From contig NW_020167533.1 in assembly GCF_001641265.1 (NCBI RefSeq), positions 496,001 to 560,000 of the forward strand: a DNA stretch of 64,000 bases, written 5' to 3'. A program made the translations under genes and the position numbers. This DNA is from Pseudogymnoascus destructans. Its lineage: Eukaryota; Ascomycota; Leotiomycetes; Thelebolales; Thelebolaceae. The notes below the pieces were generated by a model that made no database searches, was not told the DNA's origin, and saw only the letters and a list, made by a program, of their open reading frames with translations. Positions 23,487 through 34,528 of this stretch are shown in pieces; the first letter of the stretch is position 1; every line of letters starts with the position of its first letter.

Positions 23487-24476
23487 ATGTTCCTCCAACG
23501 CACCGTGATCGCGGCCCGCCGCGCGGCCGTCAGCCCTGCCATCAGGCGCAGCTTCTCCAGCGCAATTGTTCGCCGTAAGTTTCTCCGAGGAAGGCTTCCC
23601 GAGGTGTGATCGGGCGAATGCGGTTTAGGAGGGAGAGAGAGGAAGGGGGATGGAGGGGGGGTCAATCGGCGTCGCTGCGGATTGTGGGGGATGGGAAGGG
23701 GAATTGATAGCTAATTCGTGTGTGTAGAGGAGAGCAACAAGTACAGCGTCGCTACCAAGGCGAAGCCTTTCTCTGGTATGTTCGCACATCACGACCCAGC
23801 GACTTTTTTTGGGATAGGGAATGGTGGCTAATATTATCGATGCAGAGATCAAGAATCAGGATGATCTCCTCCCCCAGGGTGCCCAGCCTGGCACCATCCC
23901 CACCGATCTCGAGCAGGCGACTGGTCTAGAGCGTGTTGAGATTTTGGGGAAAATGGAGGGGATTGACATCTTCGACATGAGGCCTCTGGATTCCAGCCGT
24001 ACCGGTAAGATAAAAACCGCCCGCGCATGCACTCGCTGCTTTACAATATACATACTCGAGACAGATGCGAAAGACGGAATGGAATGCTAATGTATACAAG
24101 GAACCATCGCCGACCCTATCATGGTCAAGTCCTTCGGCGAGGAGCAGTACGTTGGCTGCACCGGCTCCCCTGCCGACTCCCACGTCACCATCTGGCTTAC
24201 CGTACGTCTCCCCACCACCACGTCCCCCCCCAATCCACTCCATACCATAGCTATCCGTAACTAACACCCCCCCCCCAACAACAGATGTCCCGCGAGCGCC
24301 CCGTCGGGCGCTGCCCCGAGTGCGGCTCCGTGTACAAGATGGAGTACGTCGGTCCCCAGGACGACGGCCACCACGACGACGATCACCACGATGATGGACT
24401 CGATCACGGCTACGCGCACCCGCTGCTCGAGGAGCCGAAGACGTTTGCGGATTTCGTGAAGCCGGAGTACAGATAG
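23487..24476 (+). CDS. cox4: Cytochrome c oxidase subunit 4 (mammalian COX5B homologue), zinc-binding
   Basis: Five exons (23487-23574, 23728-23775, 23846-24004, 24101-24201, 24285-24476) sum to 195 residues. The N-terminus is a typical mitochondrial presequence: MFLQRTVIAARRAAVSPAIR then RRSFSS, Arg/Ser-rich without acids. The COX5B core is seen as GLERVEILGKMEGIDIFDM, DPIMVKSFGEEQYVGCTGSP and the zinc site RCPECGSVYKMEYVG. A His/Asp-rich insert (DDGHHDDDHHDDG) precedes the conserved end EEPKTFADFVKPEYR. It is a nuclear-encoded structural subunit of respiratory complex IV in the inner membrane. A poly-C run lies in the last intron just before the acceptor, which is unusual but not harmful. 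Confidence 0.96.
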
Positions 24477-25008
24477 ATGTGTTTCTTGGCTTGTGTGCGA
24501 ACTGTACGGAATGGATAGATAGATTGGTCGGGGGGGGGGAGCGGAGCCGGGGGGGTATTGTTGTATAGAAAATCTATGGGTGGTTTGTTATTTGTCCTGT
24601 CTATGTGTGTCCGATGTGCCAAGGGGAGATACAGGGTGAGATTGTAGATATGCAACTAATTGATCAAGAGTCCCATGTAAGGCATCCAACAGCGTATGGC
24701 ATATTCGTCTCTTATTGTCCGTCCTCACTTCATCGGTCAATTTCTTCTTGAGAAAGAAAATGCAATTCCATAATTTCAAAAATCGTGTTACAGTATATAC
24801 GAGCACAATTTCGAGATATAGATGGGGGATATGGGGGAACAACTGACTGTATATTCAGTAATTTGCGAGCTGCAGTTCAAATAGTCTGTCCAGTAGGTAT
24901 AAAAGGATTCAGGCATACTTTAGAGCCTAGAAGGATTGGAAGGCCCGCGCAGGGGCGCCAAAAACTCCAGCTTGCTTTCTGGAAATTATATGTCCAGGAG
25001 ATACAGCT
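24477..25008. other. Intergenic after cox4
   Basis: Contains a short GGGGGGGGGA run close to the cox4 stop. No gene seen. Confidence 0.45.
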
Positions 25009-25332
25009 CTAAAAGCCTTTGTCAACTACAGTCAAATACCAATTAACCCCATTCCTCTCCATAATACCATAATAATGCTCAATCATCCTCAAAAAGTTCA
25101 CTTGCACCCCCTCCACAATCACGTCCAAAAGATTCACATCCCCTTCTGAAAATTGTTTGTTCTGCACCCGTCCTGTGTATTTATTTACATCCAACGAAAC
25201 GCGTAATAGGAAAGTGATGATATGCTGCGTATCCGAAACGCTCCTCCCCTCAGTAGTAGTATCGATATCCAAAAACGCCGGTTCCCAAATGCATACTTCT
25301 ATCCGGCCCCACGACGACTTTCCACACTCCAT
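25009..25332 (-). CDS. Hypothetical 107-residue protein
   Basis: An uninterrupted ATG-initiated frame 3' of sus1 on the same strand, 77 bp after the sus1 stop. The composition is protein-like, with alternating hydrophobics and charges (HIITFLLRVSLDVNKYTG, GDVNLLDVIVEGVQVNFLRM) and a final VNWYLTVVDKGF. I recognise no family. There is no signal peptide and no membrane segment. It could be a small stand-alone gene or the 3' exon of a gene whose other exons I failed to connect. Unlike the GC-rich sus1, it uses balanced codons. Confidence 0.35.
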   Translation of the reverse strand: MECGKSSWGRIEVCIWEPAFLDIDTTTEGRSVSDTQHIITFLLRVSLDVNKYTGRVQNKQFSEGDVNLLDVIVEGVQVNFLRMIEHYYGIMERNGVNWYLTVVDKGF

Positions 25333-25409
25333 CTTCTCTCTTCCAACCTCTTCCTCCCATCTTCAATTCTTTTTCCAGCTCCCTTCGCACCCGCATTAAT
25401 CCCCCATCC

Positions 25410-26009
25410 TCAAGGCCTAACCTCAACAACCATCTCCAAACACTCCCTCGTAATCCTCACCCCCTCCTCCATCACCACCCCCGGAATCTCCAACCCACCC
25501 CCCTCCCTCTCCCCCCTCCTATCCCTCCCCCCCGTCCCCGCATACACCTCCCCCCTCTCCTCCGCCCTCTTCCTCGCCCCCGCCTCCCGCCTCGCCGCAT
25601 TAGTATCCTCCCTAATATCCGCCATCACCTGCTCCATCAATCTCGGGAAGGTGTCGCATTCTGAGTCGGGGGAGCGCAGGAGCGTGAGCGCGTGTTGTCG
25701 GATGCGGGTCGGCCAGTTGGAGGCGTCGGAGGAGAGGATGTGGGAGAGGTGGTTGTGGATGCTGGGGGGGTGTTAGTGGGTGGTGGGTGGTGGATGGGGA
25801 TTATGTCATTGGGGGGAGAGTGGTGAAGGGACGGGGTAGAAGGGGAGAAGGAAGGGAGGGGGGGGGGCGGCGTACCGGTCAATATGCCCATCTTTTATAA
25901 GCTGAGCGTTTATCTCAGATCTCAAATCTGGGTCTGGGGCGTTGGCAGCAGCGGGCGTCCGAGGGATCACCACGCCTGTTGGTGTCTTGCCCGGGGACGG
26001 TTGTGCCAT
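25410..26009 (-). CDS. sus1: Sus1/ENY2, shared subunit of SAGA deubiquitinase module and TREX-2
   Basis: Exons 26009-25876 and 25761-25410, in frame, 161 residues. The core helices of the ENY2 family are readable: DLRSEINAQLIKDGHIDR, IHNHLSHILSSDASNWPTRI, then TFPRLMEQVMADIREDTNAA and the C-terminal VVMEEGVRITRECLEMVVEV. An Arg/Gly/Glu-rich low-complexity insert (GRDRRGEREGGG) makes it longer than yeast Sus1 (96 residues), as is common in filamentous fungi. Sus1 links H2B deubiquitylation and transcription to mRNA export at the nuclear pore. The intron is bounded by poly-C and poly-G-like tracts in genomic orientation. Confidence 0.8.
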
Positions 26010-28490
26010 TGTGTAGAAAGATTATCGCAAATACGCTTCACGATTCTCGTGTATAGCAAAATCTCGCCCGTTTTCCGGATTCGGGAGCCTCTCAATTGTA
26101 TATTCCTTCTTTCTGGTTTGGTGCTGGCTGAGGGGAAACAGTTGCGAAGGCGTCGGTCACTAACTTCCAATTCTGTGACTATTGCAACAGTGGGTGCTTG
26201 CATAACAATGCTATATCTCCTCGCTATGCAGACTGCAATTATAATATCGAGTGAAACAGCTACCAGATTTTATGGGTGTTATGGTCGTGGCATTGTCGCT
26301 TTGGATTGGGGGACTGGGTAGGTTGAGAGTTGCGTAAATTTGGGAAGTCTTTCAGCCTTGTCGTTAGGCGGGAGATGGGGGGAAGGTGCGAGGGGGGGAC
26401 GAGGTTGGAGATGTGATAAGGACTATGGTTGTGGTGAAATGCTTTTAATATGTTAGATAGGCATACCTCTGTAATTGTCAATATATCGAATGGTAATATT
26501 TGATTTTGTAACGTGGAAAGGTAAATAATTATTTTATTAACTTGTTTCATTTTCGTCAATTTTAGTTACCGGAAATATAAAAACATGTGTTCGACCAACC
26601 ATATGAATTAAATAAAACCCAGAGAGCATTTTCAAAGTATTACATAACGAAAGACCATATCAATCGAAAAGCCTCAATTCTAGCTCAAGAATAATTAAGA
26701 GTTAAGAGACGTTATAAGGATGGCTGGTTTCTGATCGTGATATACTCCAAAAACGGACATGATCACGTCACATACAAGGCTGAGCTCGCACGAGCCTTGG
26801 GATAGTTAGCTGTTTCATGGTGATCAGCTTCTAGCATCAGAATGGAGCTGGCGCCCATCAATGCACCTGCCGTCTCCATTGGGGCTGTTGCAGCTTCTCC
26901 ACCACGTGGTCGTACGCTTATACAGGTCCATTAACTGGTCGCACATAGCTATATATATGGGGACCGGTGTCGTCACCGAACAGTCGTCCCAGCCCTCCAT
27001 CTCACCGGTCCTGTCGTCTGTCTGTCTCCAAATATCGTTGGAGTCGGTGCTCCCACAACGACCTCGGTCGAAACTCGGGCGAGACAACGCCGACGACAAC
27101 GAGAGAATGAACACTCTGTTAGTTTCCAAACCAAACCTCGCCTATCACCTCGGGAATAGAACACGTCTCCTCATACCCGTTCCCGCCTATTTGTCCTGCA
27201 TCACTTGGCTTGCCTGGAAGGGAGGGGGGCGGTGAGGGAGATAAGTTAGGTAGACGCCCGTGGACTCCTGGGGGGACCCGAGCTGCTTTCGTCTCAAGCG
27301 CCAATGCCAACGGTACGGCCCGAAATCCATGTTCCTGGCCATGGTCGTCTGTCAATCGAACACGTATCCCTTCCGCCTGAAGGGAAGGCGTGCAGCCGGT
27401 TGCTCAGCTGGAACTTACCGGTCAACTGTGTGCTCTCAGGAAATATGAGATACGTGGTGCGAGAGCGGCCACAGGAAGAGTCAAGGGCCACAGCACCACA
27501 CATTGGGCAAAGCAAACAGCGGAAGCCGCCGAGCAGCTTACCGCGTCTCGAGTTACAATTCCGATGGGTTTTGATCATCAGACGTCCGTTGAGCTGGTCA
27601 ATATCTCTCTTTTGTGGTTTGACAAACTGAGAGGTCTGAGATGGCATAGGCCCGGGGATGAAGCGGAGTGTGAAACCCTAGTAACGGCCAGAACATGAGC
27701 GAGTCCAGCCCGGACAATGTAGGCTTATTCCACTAACCCCGTCGACTCTGGCATAGGAGTAGCTGCAAGCCGGCATGGTTATGGCGCACACCGCACGTCT
27801 TGTAATTTGGTAATACATGCCCAACGGGGTGGTAGATGACCTGAGCTACTGTGGAGTATCCCCCATATGCGTGGCGGAGCGGGAGTCGGAGCAGGCAGGG
27901 GGCGGGGCGGCATATTGTTCCGGGGCCTATGGAGAAAAGACGGTGAGTGTTTTGAGAGTGAGCATGTGGGAGTTGGGCCGCGTGCGGATGCTCAAATGTG
28001 AGACTGCGCCGGGACTACATCAGACCGAGGTGACGGGGACATTGGTGATGTTGTCAAGAGGCATTTAACGTGCTGTACATCTGCGTACGGCGTACAGGAT
28101 GCGCGAGGGAGCCTCTCGAATTGATGTTCGGGTGGGAGGGAGGGAGCCTCTCGAATGTTCGGTAGTGGCATACGCTGACCAACTGAACCGAACGAAACAT
28201 GGGCATCTTGAAGCTGAAGCTGAATGAATGGCACCGCGGGGCCTTGGAGGGGGCGACCCGGGGGATCTTAGAAGGACTAATCCTTTGGTAAAAAAGCCCT
28301 AGAGCGTCGAGACCTGCCAAGGCGCTTGGAATCATGGCGGGGCGACCGGGTGACCTGGGAGGGTCGCTCTTAGGGTGTTCCGCCGGTTCCGCCGTCGATG
28401 TCGATGGAGGGGGATGCAAGATTGCCTCTTTGAGATGTTGGGATGGGCTGGGCTAACGTAGTTAACGGAGTACTGGTATTCTACCACTTA
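26010..28490. other. Gene-poor stretch of 2.5 kb
   Basis: Several ORFs of 80-125 codons exist on both strands but none has recognisable motifs or convincing splice partners. GAGGGAGCCTCTCGAAT is duplicated at 28106-28122 and 28139-28155. Nothing else structured until the minisatellite block at 28.49 kb. Confidence 0.45.
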
Positions 28491-28717
28491 CTAACTAACA
28501 TCCTAACATCCTAACATCCTAACATCCTAACATCCTAACATCCTAACATCCTAACATCCTAACATCCTAACATCCTAACATTCTAACATCCCAACTAACT
28601 AACATCCCAACTAACTACATCCTAACATCCTAACTAACAACTAGCTTCCTAGCTTCCTAGCTTCCCAACTTCCCAACTTCCCAACTTCCCAACTTCCCAA
28701 CTAACCAACCAACTAAT
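28491..28717. repeat. CTAAC-type minisatellite block (left arm)
   Basis: About ten tandem 8-bp units TAACATCC, grading into CTTCCTAG and then CTTCCCAA units (five or so) and CTAACCAAC. All units are C/A-rich on the + strand. Confidence 0.95.
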
Positions 28718-28860
28718 GTACATACACCCCAACGAATGCGACTTGCAGACAGCTTGCAGACCAATTTTGCAGCTCTAGACCGCCTCCGGGGAATACTTGG
28801 TTAGAGTTGTACTGCGGTGTGTGAGTAGCTGCATCAAAGCGAACCCGGCATGCAGGCATT

Positions 28861-29195
28861 AGTTTGTTAGTTGTAGTTTGTTAGTTGTTGTTTGTTAGTT
28901 GTAGTTTGTTAGTTGTTGTTTGTTAGTTGTAGTTTGTTAGTTGTAGTTTGTTAGTTGTAGTTTGTTAGTTGTAGTTTGTTAGTTGTAGTTTGTTAGTTGT
29001 TGTTTGTTAGTTGTTGTTTGTTAGTTTGTTAGTTGTTGTTTTTTAGTTTGTAGTTGTTGTTTGTTAGTTGTGTTGTTTGTTAGTTGTTGTTGTTAGTTGG
29101 TTAGTTGGGAAGCTAGTTAGTTGGTTAGCTAGTTAGTTGGTAACTAGTTAGCTAGTTAGTTGGTTAGCTAGTTAGTTGTTAGCTAGTTAGTTAGC
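28861..29195. repeat. GTTAG-type minisatellite block (right arm)
   Basis: About fifteen tandem units of roughly 14 bp, TTTGTTAGTTGTAG or TTTGTTAGTTGTTG, then GCTAGTTAGTTGGTTA units. All are G/T-rich on the + strand and largely complementary to the block at 28491-28717. Confidence 0.95.
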
Positions 29196-29843
29196 ATTGG
29201 TCCTTCACAACAACCTCATTCTTTTCCAACAGGTCCAATAATACTACCTACTCTACTACCTACTCTACTACCTACTCACTACACTGGCCCATGTCCATAC
29301 CAACTAAATAAATAAACCTCACGAAAAGTAACGCCATCCATCTCCCGCATTTTTGGGGGGTCTCTCTCCCCACATCAAAATTCCCATTTCCCATACCCCA
29401 AAAAACCACACCGATCATACCCCCAATCCGACCTTCGGGACTCGTCGTTATCATACATACATTACAATTCCTGTCGCTGCCCTTTTCTGCACCACCAGAA
29501 TATTACTGTCTTTCGCACTTTCCCAATTTCTTCGCACCACAGCACCACTTCTATTCTGGATCGCAGTCCCCCTTCCTCAAACTGTCAGATACCAGAAGCA
29601 CCTGACTCGACCTGTGCGATCTGGGCCGCACGACTAAGACCAATTTTGCCGCCGTAGTGGCAACTGGCAACCCCGACAGCTACGCCACCCCTATGGTATC
29701 CTACCTACCTGGAACAATCCCATATAACTCCCCGTCCACCGCCCGCACCCCAGACAGGCATGAGTGAATACCAGAACCGGTAATACTCATAATTCGGATC
29801 GCAAGCGGAGGGAGTCCGATCTCGGGAGGAAAAACTTACCACC
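29196..29843. promoter_or_regulatory. Upstream region and leader of the ABC transporter gene
   Basis: Contains CTACTACCTACT triplication at 29234-29278 and a pyrimidine-rich leader. No gene seen. Confidence 0.4.
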
Positions 29844-32800
29844 ATGGATTCTTCTTCAGAGCCAATTCCCACCATGGCGAGCTCCTCTTCGCCTGGCATT
29901 GCATATTGGATCCTTCACTATGTCCAATACGCATACCCATTGGTGTTGCTCGTGGTCTTCCTGACTGCATTCGTTGCGCACAGCATCATTTCCTCCCCCA
30001 GTAACCAGTCTGTCACTTCTCGATCTACCCTCACGGGCCCAGGAGGCAAGCCACTACCGCCGACCTCGAGACCGCCCAGCAATGGCCCGCCAGTGCCGAC
30101 GAACGATGGGTTTGGCAAGACCCGCAGCTTGCTCTTCTGCTGGCTGTCGGTTGGCCTGATTGGCACCTTTGTCGGAAACATTGTCAATATCGTGGTGCAC
30201 GCCGTCTCGGAGCGCAAGGAGGGCTGGTGGTGTGGTGAGGCGCCTGCGGTATGTTCACACGACCTCCTTCTCTTCTTACTCTGTGGTGACTCGGGCTAAT
30301 TTGGGGTCGCAGGCATACGTGATCGGCTCCGCATTTCTCTACTCGCTCTTTCTTATTTCGCTGGTCGATACACATCCGTCTCCGAGTGTCGTTCATTTGA
30401 TAACATGGAGTGTTGCGTTGGTCGGGGAGCTTGTTCTCATTGGGGCCTCAATCGTGTATATCACGTCACCGCACCGCGAAATAAATTCTTTGAACCCAGA
30501 TACGGCTATATTAGAGGTTCCAAATCAATGGGAGATTGTCGAGGTCCTCTGTGATGCCACTAGGGTACTCTTTCTGGTGCTCTGCGTGGCATTCTACGCG
30601 TTCTTCTCCTATCAGCAATCGTCCACGCCCAGTAAAAGAAGGACCTCTCGAGAGCGCGCTGCTGCGAGGGACGAGCGAATGCCCCTGCTCAATGGACACA
30701 CCGTCACCGGTGATGTTCACGTAGAGAATGGACACACGGAACACGAGAATGGAGGGCATTCGCCAGGGGAGTCAACGTACGGTGCTACTACCATGAATGG
30801 ACATGCTGCTATAAACGGCGACGCTGCTATGAATGGACATGGCCAGGGTCCGGCAGGTCCTACTGATTCGGCGGCATTTTACAGACCTACGACTGCGCCT
30901 TCGAGGAGCTGGTGGGAATACCTACGTGGATACTCGCTATTCTTCCCATACCTGTGGCCGAACAAGTCATTGAGGCTCCAGATCACAGTGGTTGTCTGTT
31001 TTGTGCTCGTGCTGCTACAACGACTGGTCAATGTCCTTGTCCCAATCCAGATGGGCAATGTGACAGACATGCTGTCCGAAGACGATCCGGAAGAGGAGGG
31101 CATTCTCCAGATGCTGAAGGGTGGACCTACAGGCCCGGGAATGCCGTGGTTGGCCATTTCTCTCCTCATCGTGTACAAGGTTTTCCAGGGGACGTCGGGT
31201 CTCCTTGCGGCCGGGAGAGCCGTGCTCTGGATTCCAGTCTCCCAGTACTCTTACCAAGCGCTGTCTACTTCCTCGTTTGAGCACGTCCACGACCTAAGCC
31301 TGGACTTTCACCTGGGGAAACGCACTGGAGAGGTCCTGTCGGCTCTCAGCAAGGGTGCTGCGATCAACACGTTCCTGGAGCAGATCACTTTCCAAGTTCT
31401 GCCGATGCTCATCGACTTGGTACTCGCCATTATCTACTTTTCCATCAAATTCGACATCTACTACTCTCTCACTCTCAGCGTCGTTACCTTCTGGTACCTC
31501 TACGCGACTGTCCGCCTCGCGCAGCTGCGCGCTGAGCAGCGTAGACGGATGATCAATGCGGACAGAGAGGAGGATGCAGTCAAAAATGACTCGATTCAGT
31601 CATATGAAACCGTGAAATACTTTGGCGCTGAGGAGTACGAGTCCAACAGGTACAGAAAAGCCGTCCAAAACTTCCAGAACGAGGAATATCAAGTCACTCT
31701 CTCTTTGAGCGTCATGAACATTGTCCAGAACATGATCTTCATGCTCGGATTACTGGTTGTGTCCTTAATCGCTGCATATCAAGTTACGTCTGGACTTCGA
31801 CGTGTAGGAGAGTTCGTCTCGCTTATCACCTACATGGCCCAGCTACAGCAGCCGTTGAACTTCTTCGGCACGTTCTATAAGAATGTTCAGAGTGCCATGA
31901 TCAATGGAGAACGTCTTTTGGAGCTCTTCAAAGAGCAACCGACCGTTACGGACCACCCTGGTGCACGCGATCTGAACAAATGTGAAGGGCGGATTACCTT
32001 TGAGGGTGTCAAATTCTCCTATGACCAGCGGAAACCCGCATTGCAAGACCTTACCTTTGACTGTCTGCCGGGAACGACAACTGCACTGGTCGGTGAATCG
32101 GGTGGTGGGAAATCGACAATTTTCCGCCTTCTGTTCCGTTTTTACAACGAGCAGGCTGGTAGAATTCTACTTGACAACCATGATGTCCAGAACTTGACCA
32201 TCAAATCTCTGCGAAGCCATATCGGTGTCGTGCCGCAAGATACAGTACTTTTCAACGAGACAATCATGTATAACTTGAGGTACGCGAACCAAGATGCTAC
32301 TGACGAGGACATCTTCAATGCCTGCAGAGCGGCCAGTATCCACGACAAGATCCTTTCATTCCCCGATGCCTACGACACCAAAGTCGGCGAGCGTGGGCTC
32401 CGTCTGAGCGGCGGTGAAAAGCAAAGAGTCGCCATCGCGCGCACCATCCTGAAGAACCCCCGGATCATCATGCTCGACGAGGCAACAGCGGCACTGGATT
32501 CAGAGACTGAGCAACACATCCAAGAAGCCCTCAAGCGGCTGTCCGTCGGTCGCACAATGCTTGTCATAGCGTAAGCACAATCCTTCCACTTGTCCACATG
32601 AGCACCCCCACTAATTTGATTTCCCACAACAGCCACCGCCTCTCCACCATCACCAGCGCAGACCAGATCCTGGTCCTACACGAGGGATCGGTGTACGAGC
32701 GCGGGACCCACGACCAGCTCCTCGCCAAGAAGGGGCGCTACTACAATATGTGGCGTAAACAGATTCGCGCGGAGAGAGCAGCTGAAGAAGCGCGCCTCCT

Positions 32801-33029
32801 GAGCGATCGCGCGGCGGTACTGAGAGAGCAGGCCTTGGCGAGACCGGGGAGCTGTGATGGTCTGGGGAGTGAGGAGACTTCGGATAATGATACTGCCCAC
32901 GATGGAGCTGAAGCTGAGGCACAGAGACCTCTACTTGGGCCTGGCGAACATATTCGTGGCCCATTCCGGGGAGAGGCGTTCTTGGTTCGGAGAAGTACTC
33001 ATGATGGGATACCGCCGGGTTCTCCTTGA
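29844..33029 (+). CDS. hmt1: HMT1/ABCB6-type ABC half-transporter, vacuolar heavy-metal/glutathione-conjugate tolerance
   Basis: Exons 29844-30248, 30313-32570 and 32633-33029 give 1019 residues. An N-terminal membrane domain of about five helices (WILHYVQYAYPLVLLVVFLT, LLFCWLSVGLIGTFVGNIVN, YVIGSAFLYSLFLISLV, then two more) precedes a hydrophilic Asn/Gly/His-rich linker with repeated NGH motifs. The six-helix ABC exporter domain follows (LQITVVVCFVLVLLQRLVNV onward). The nucleotide-binding domain has Walker A GESGGGKST, Q-loop VPQDTVLF, signature RLSGGEKQRVAIARTIL, Walker B IIMLDEATAALDSETE and the H-loop AHRLSTI, which is split by intron 2. This layout matches fission-yeast Hmt1, which loads thiol-metal complexes into the vacuole; mitochondrial Atm1 lacks the extra N-terminal helices. 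Walker A has a third Gly where Ser/Cys is commoner, still within family range. Confidence 0.92.
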
Positions 33030-34528
33030 GTAAATATACGTTTAACGAAGTCACGGCAAGCTTTGTCTACCACAGCTGCATGGCTTTGTTTGTGGGAATC
33101 AATCGCTCGTTCTCCCATCGTCCTCACATCGATAGCTCACATGAGCATATCCACAACGCCGAGCGGACTCACTCACTCACACCCCCTCGACACACACTTT
33201 ACCTTCTTTTTTAATACTTACGTCCTGCAGCGCTTCATTAACGAATGTCACGGCAACCAAACAGCTGTTCTTCCCCCTGGAAACCGAGCATCAGCGAACC
33301 CGCATTATTCCTCACACCTTAATTAAACTTCACCCTTTTTAAACCCTGGATGGGGGTCGCCTTAATTACTCAATTCGTCGCTCTCGCCCTATTCATTCAA
33401 CGGCGGCCCTGCTTTTTGCGTTTCCCTTCCCTTGATTTTTTTTCGCCCTCACCTACCTGTTTGCTTTTTGCTTTTTTCACAAAAAAAAGTTGAAATCTGC
33501 ATCCTCTTTTTTATTCCTTTTGGGTCCTTTCAGCATCGAGCGTGTTTGTTTTGCGGCGGCGTGCTCTGCTTTTTTGCTTTCTCACATTGGCCGAGCAAGT
33601 GGCCGGAGGGATTTGTATATGTTGCGTTTCCCAGCCACTACCTCACTCACGGAGCCCCCCCGCCCCCCTTTGCTATCTGAGCTATGGGGTGGTTTGCGAC
33701 CTGCACATGCCTTTTTTTGTTCTCCTATTTAATTGGTTCTTTGCGGAGGTTTAATTTCTACTTGAGAAGGGTGTCTGGGGGGACCGACTGGCGGGGGGCG
33801 GGGAGGGGGTTTTGGGTAGATATATTTGGTATGAATGGAACGGGGGTATGCAGGGGCCGAAGGCGTAGCTTTGTTCTTTCTGCTTTTAGGCATGTAAAAT
33901 AAGGAACGACCTGGAGGTTTTGCGTGGTGGCTTTACCAGAACAGTAGAGGGAGGATGGGGGGAATGGAGGGGAGGGGTAGCGAGGGGAAACGGGGGTTGG
34001 GGGGGGGTGAGAGATGCGGGGGAGGGGAAAAGAATGATGTGTTTGGTTGGTTGGTGCGGGGCGAAAATAGATAAGATGCGAATCTGAGGATCTTTGCACT
34101 TGTGGTGTCTCTTCTTGTTTGTGAATGCACGAGACGGGTCTGATCGTGTTGGTTGCTTCAGTGTGTTTGGTTCAGAGGTATGCATTGCACCACCGCTGTT
34201 GCTGCTGCGCTGTTCTAAATACTTCCCCCCCTTCTCTCTATCAGGCGTCCTCATATGTGCACCCAACATCACATACCCCAAATCCCCCCTCACCACTCCC
34301 GTCTCCGCCGTTCTCCACCCCTCCCCTCCCCCGCACGCACTAGCCCCCTCACACCATCGTACAATATTATGAAAAATTGCAGCGCGCAGAAAATAAAAAA
34401 CCCCGTCTATCCCAAGAGAGTCGTAATTAGGAAAAGAAAAATTGTCGCCCGTCCACCATCCCCAGTCTATACCAACCCATCCCGGATCCAGCCTGCTAAA
34501 TGTTTTACATGCGGCGGATTGTTTGTGC
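33030..34528. other. Intergenic between convergent genes, low-complexity tracts
   Basis: The 1.5 kb lies between the 3' ends of the ABC transporter and the NADH dehydrogenase. It holds long T-rich (33430-33500), G-rich (33770-34030) and C-rich (34250-34350) tracts. No convincing gene. Confidence 0.5.

Noticed and set aside
25222..25776. 184-codon plus-strand ORF
   Set aside because: Antisense of sus1; Pro/Ser/Leu-rich because of C-rich codons.
26010..28490. Several 80-125 codon ORFs as genes
   Set aside because: They overlap each other on both strands, lack motifs and plausible splice partners, and have no leader-like sequence.
28491..29195. True telomere or interstitial telomere tract
   Set aside because: Units are TAACATCC and TTTGTTAGTTGTAG, not perfect CCCTAA/TTAGGG, and genes continue on both sides.
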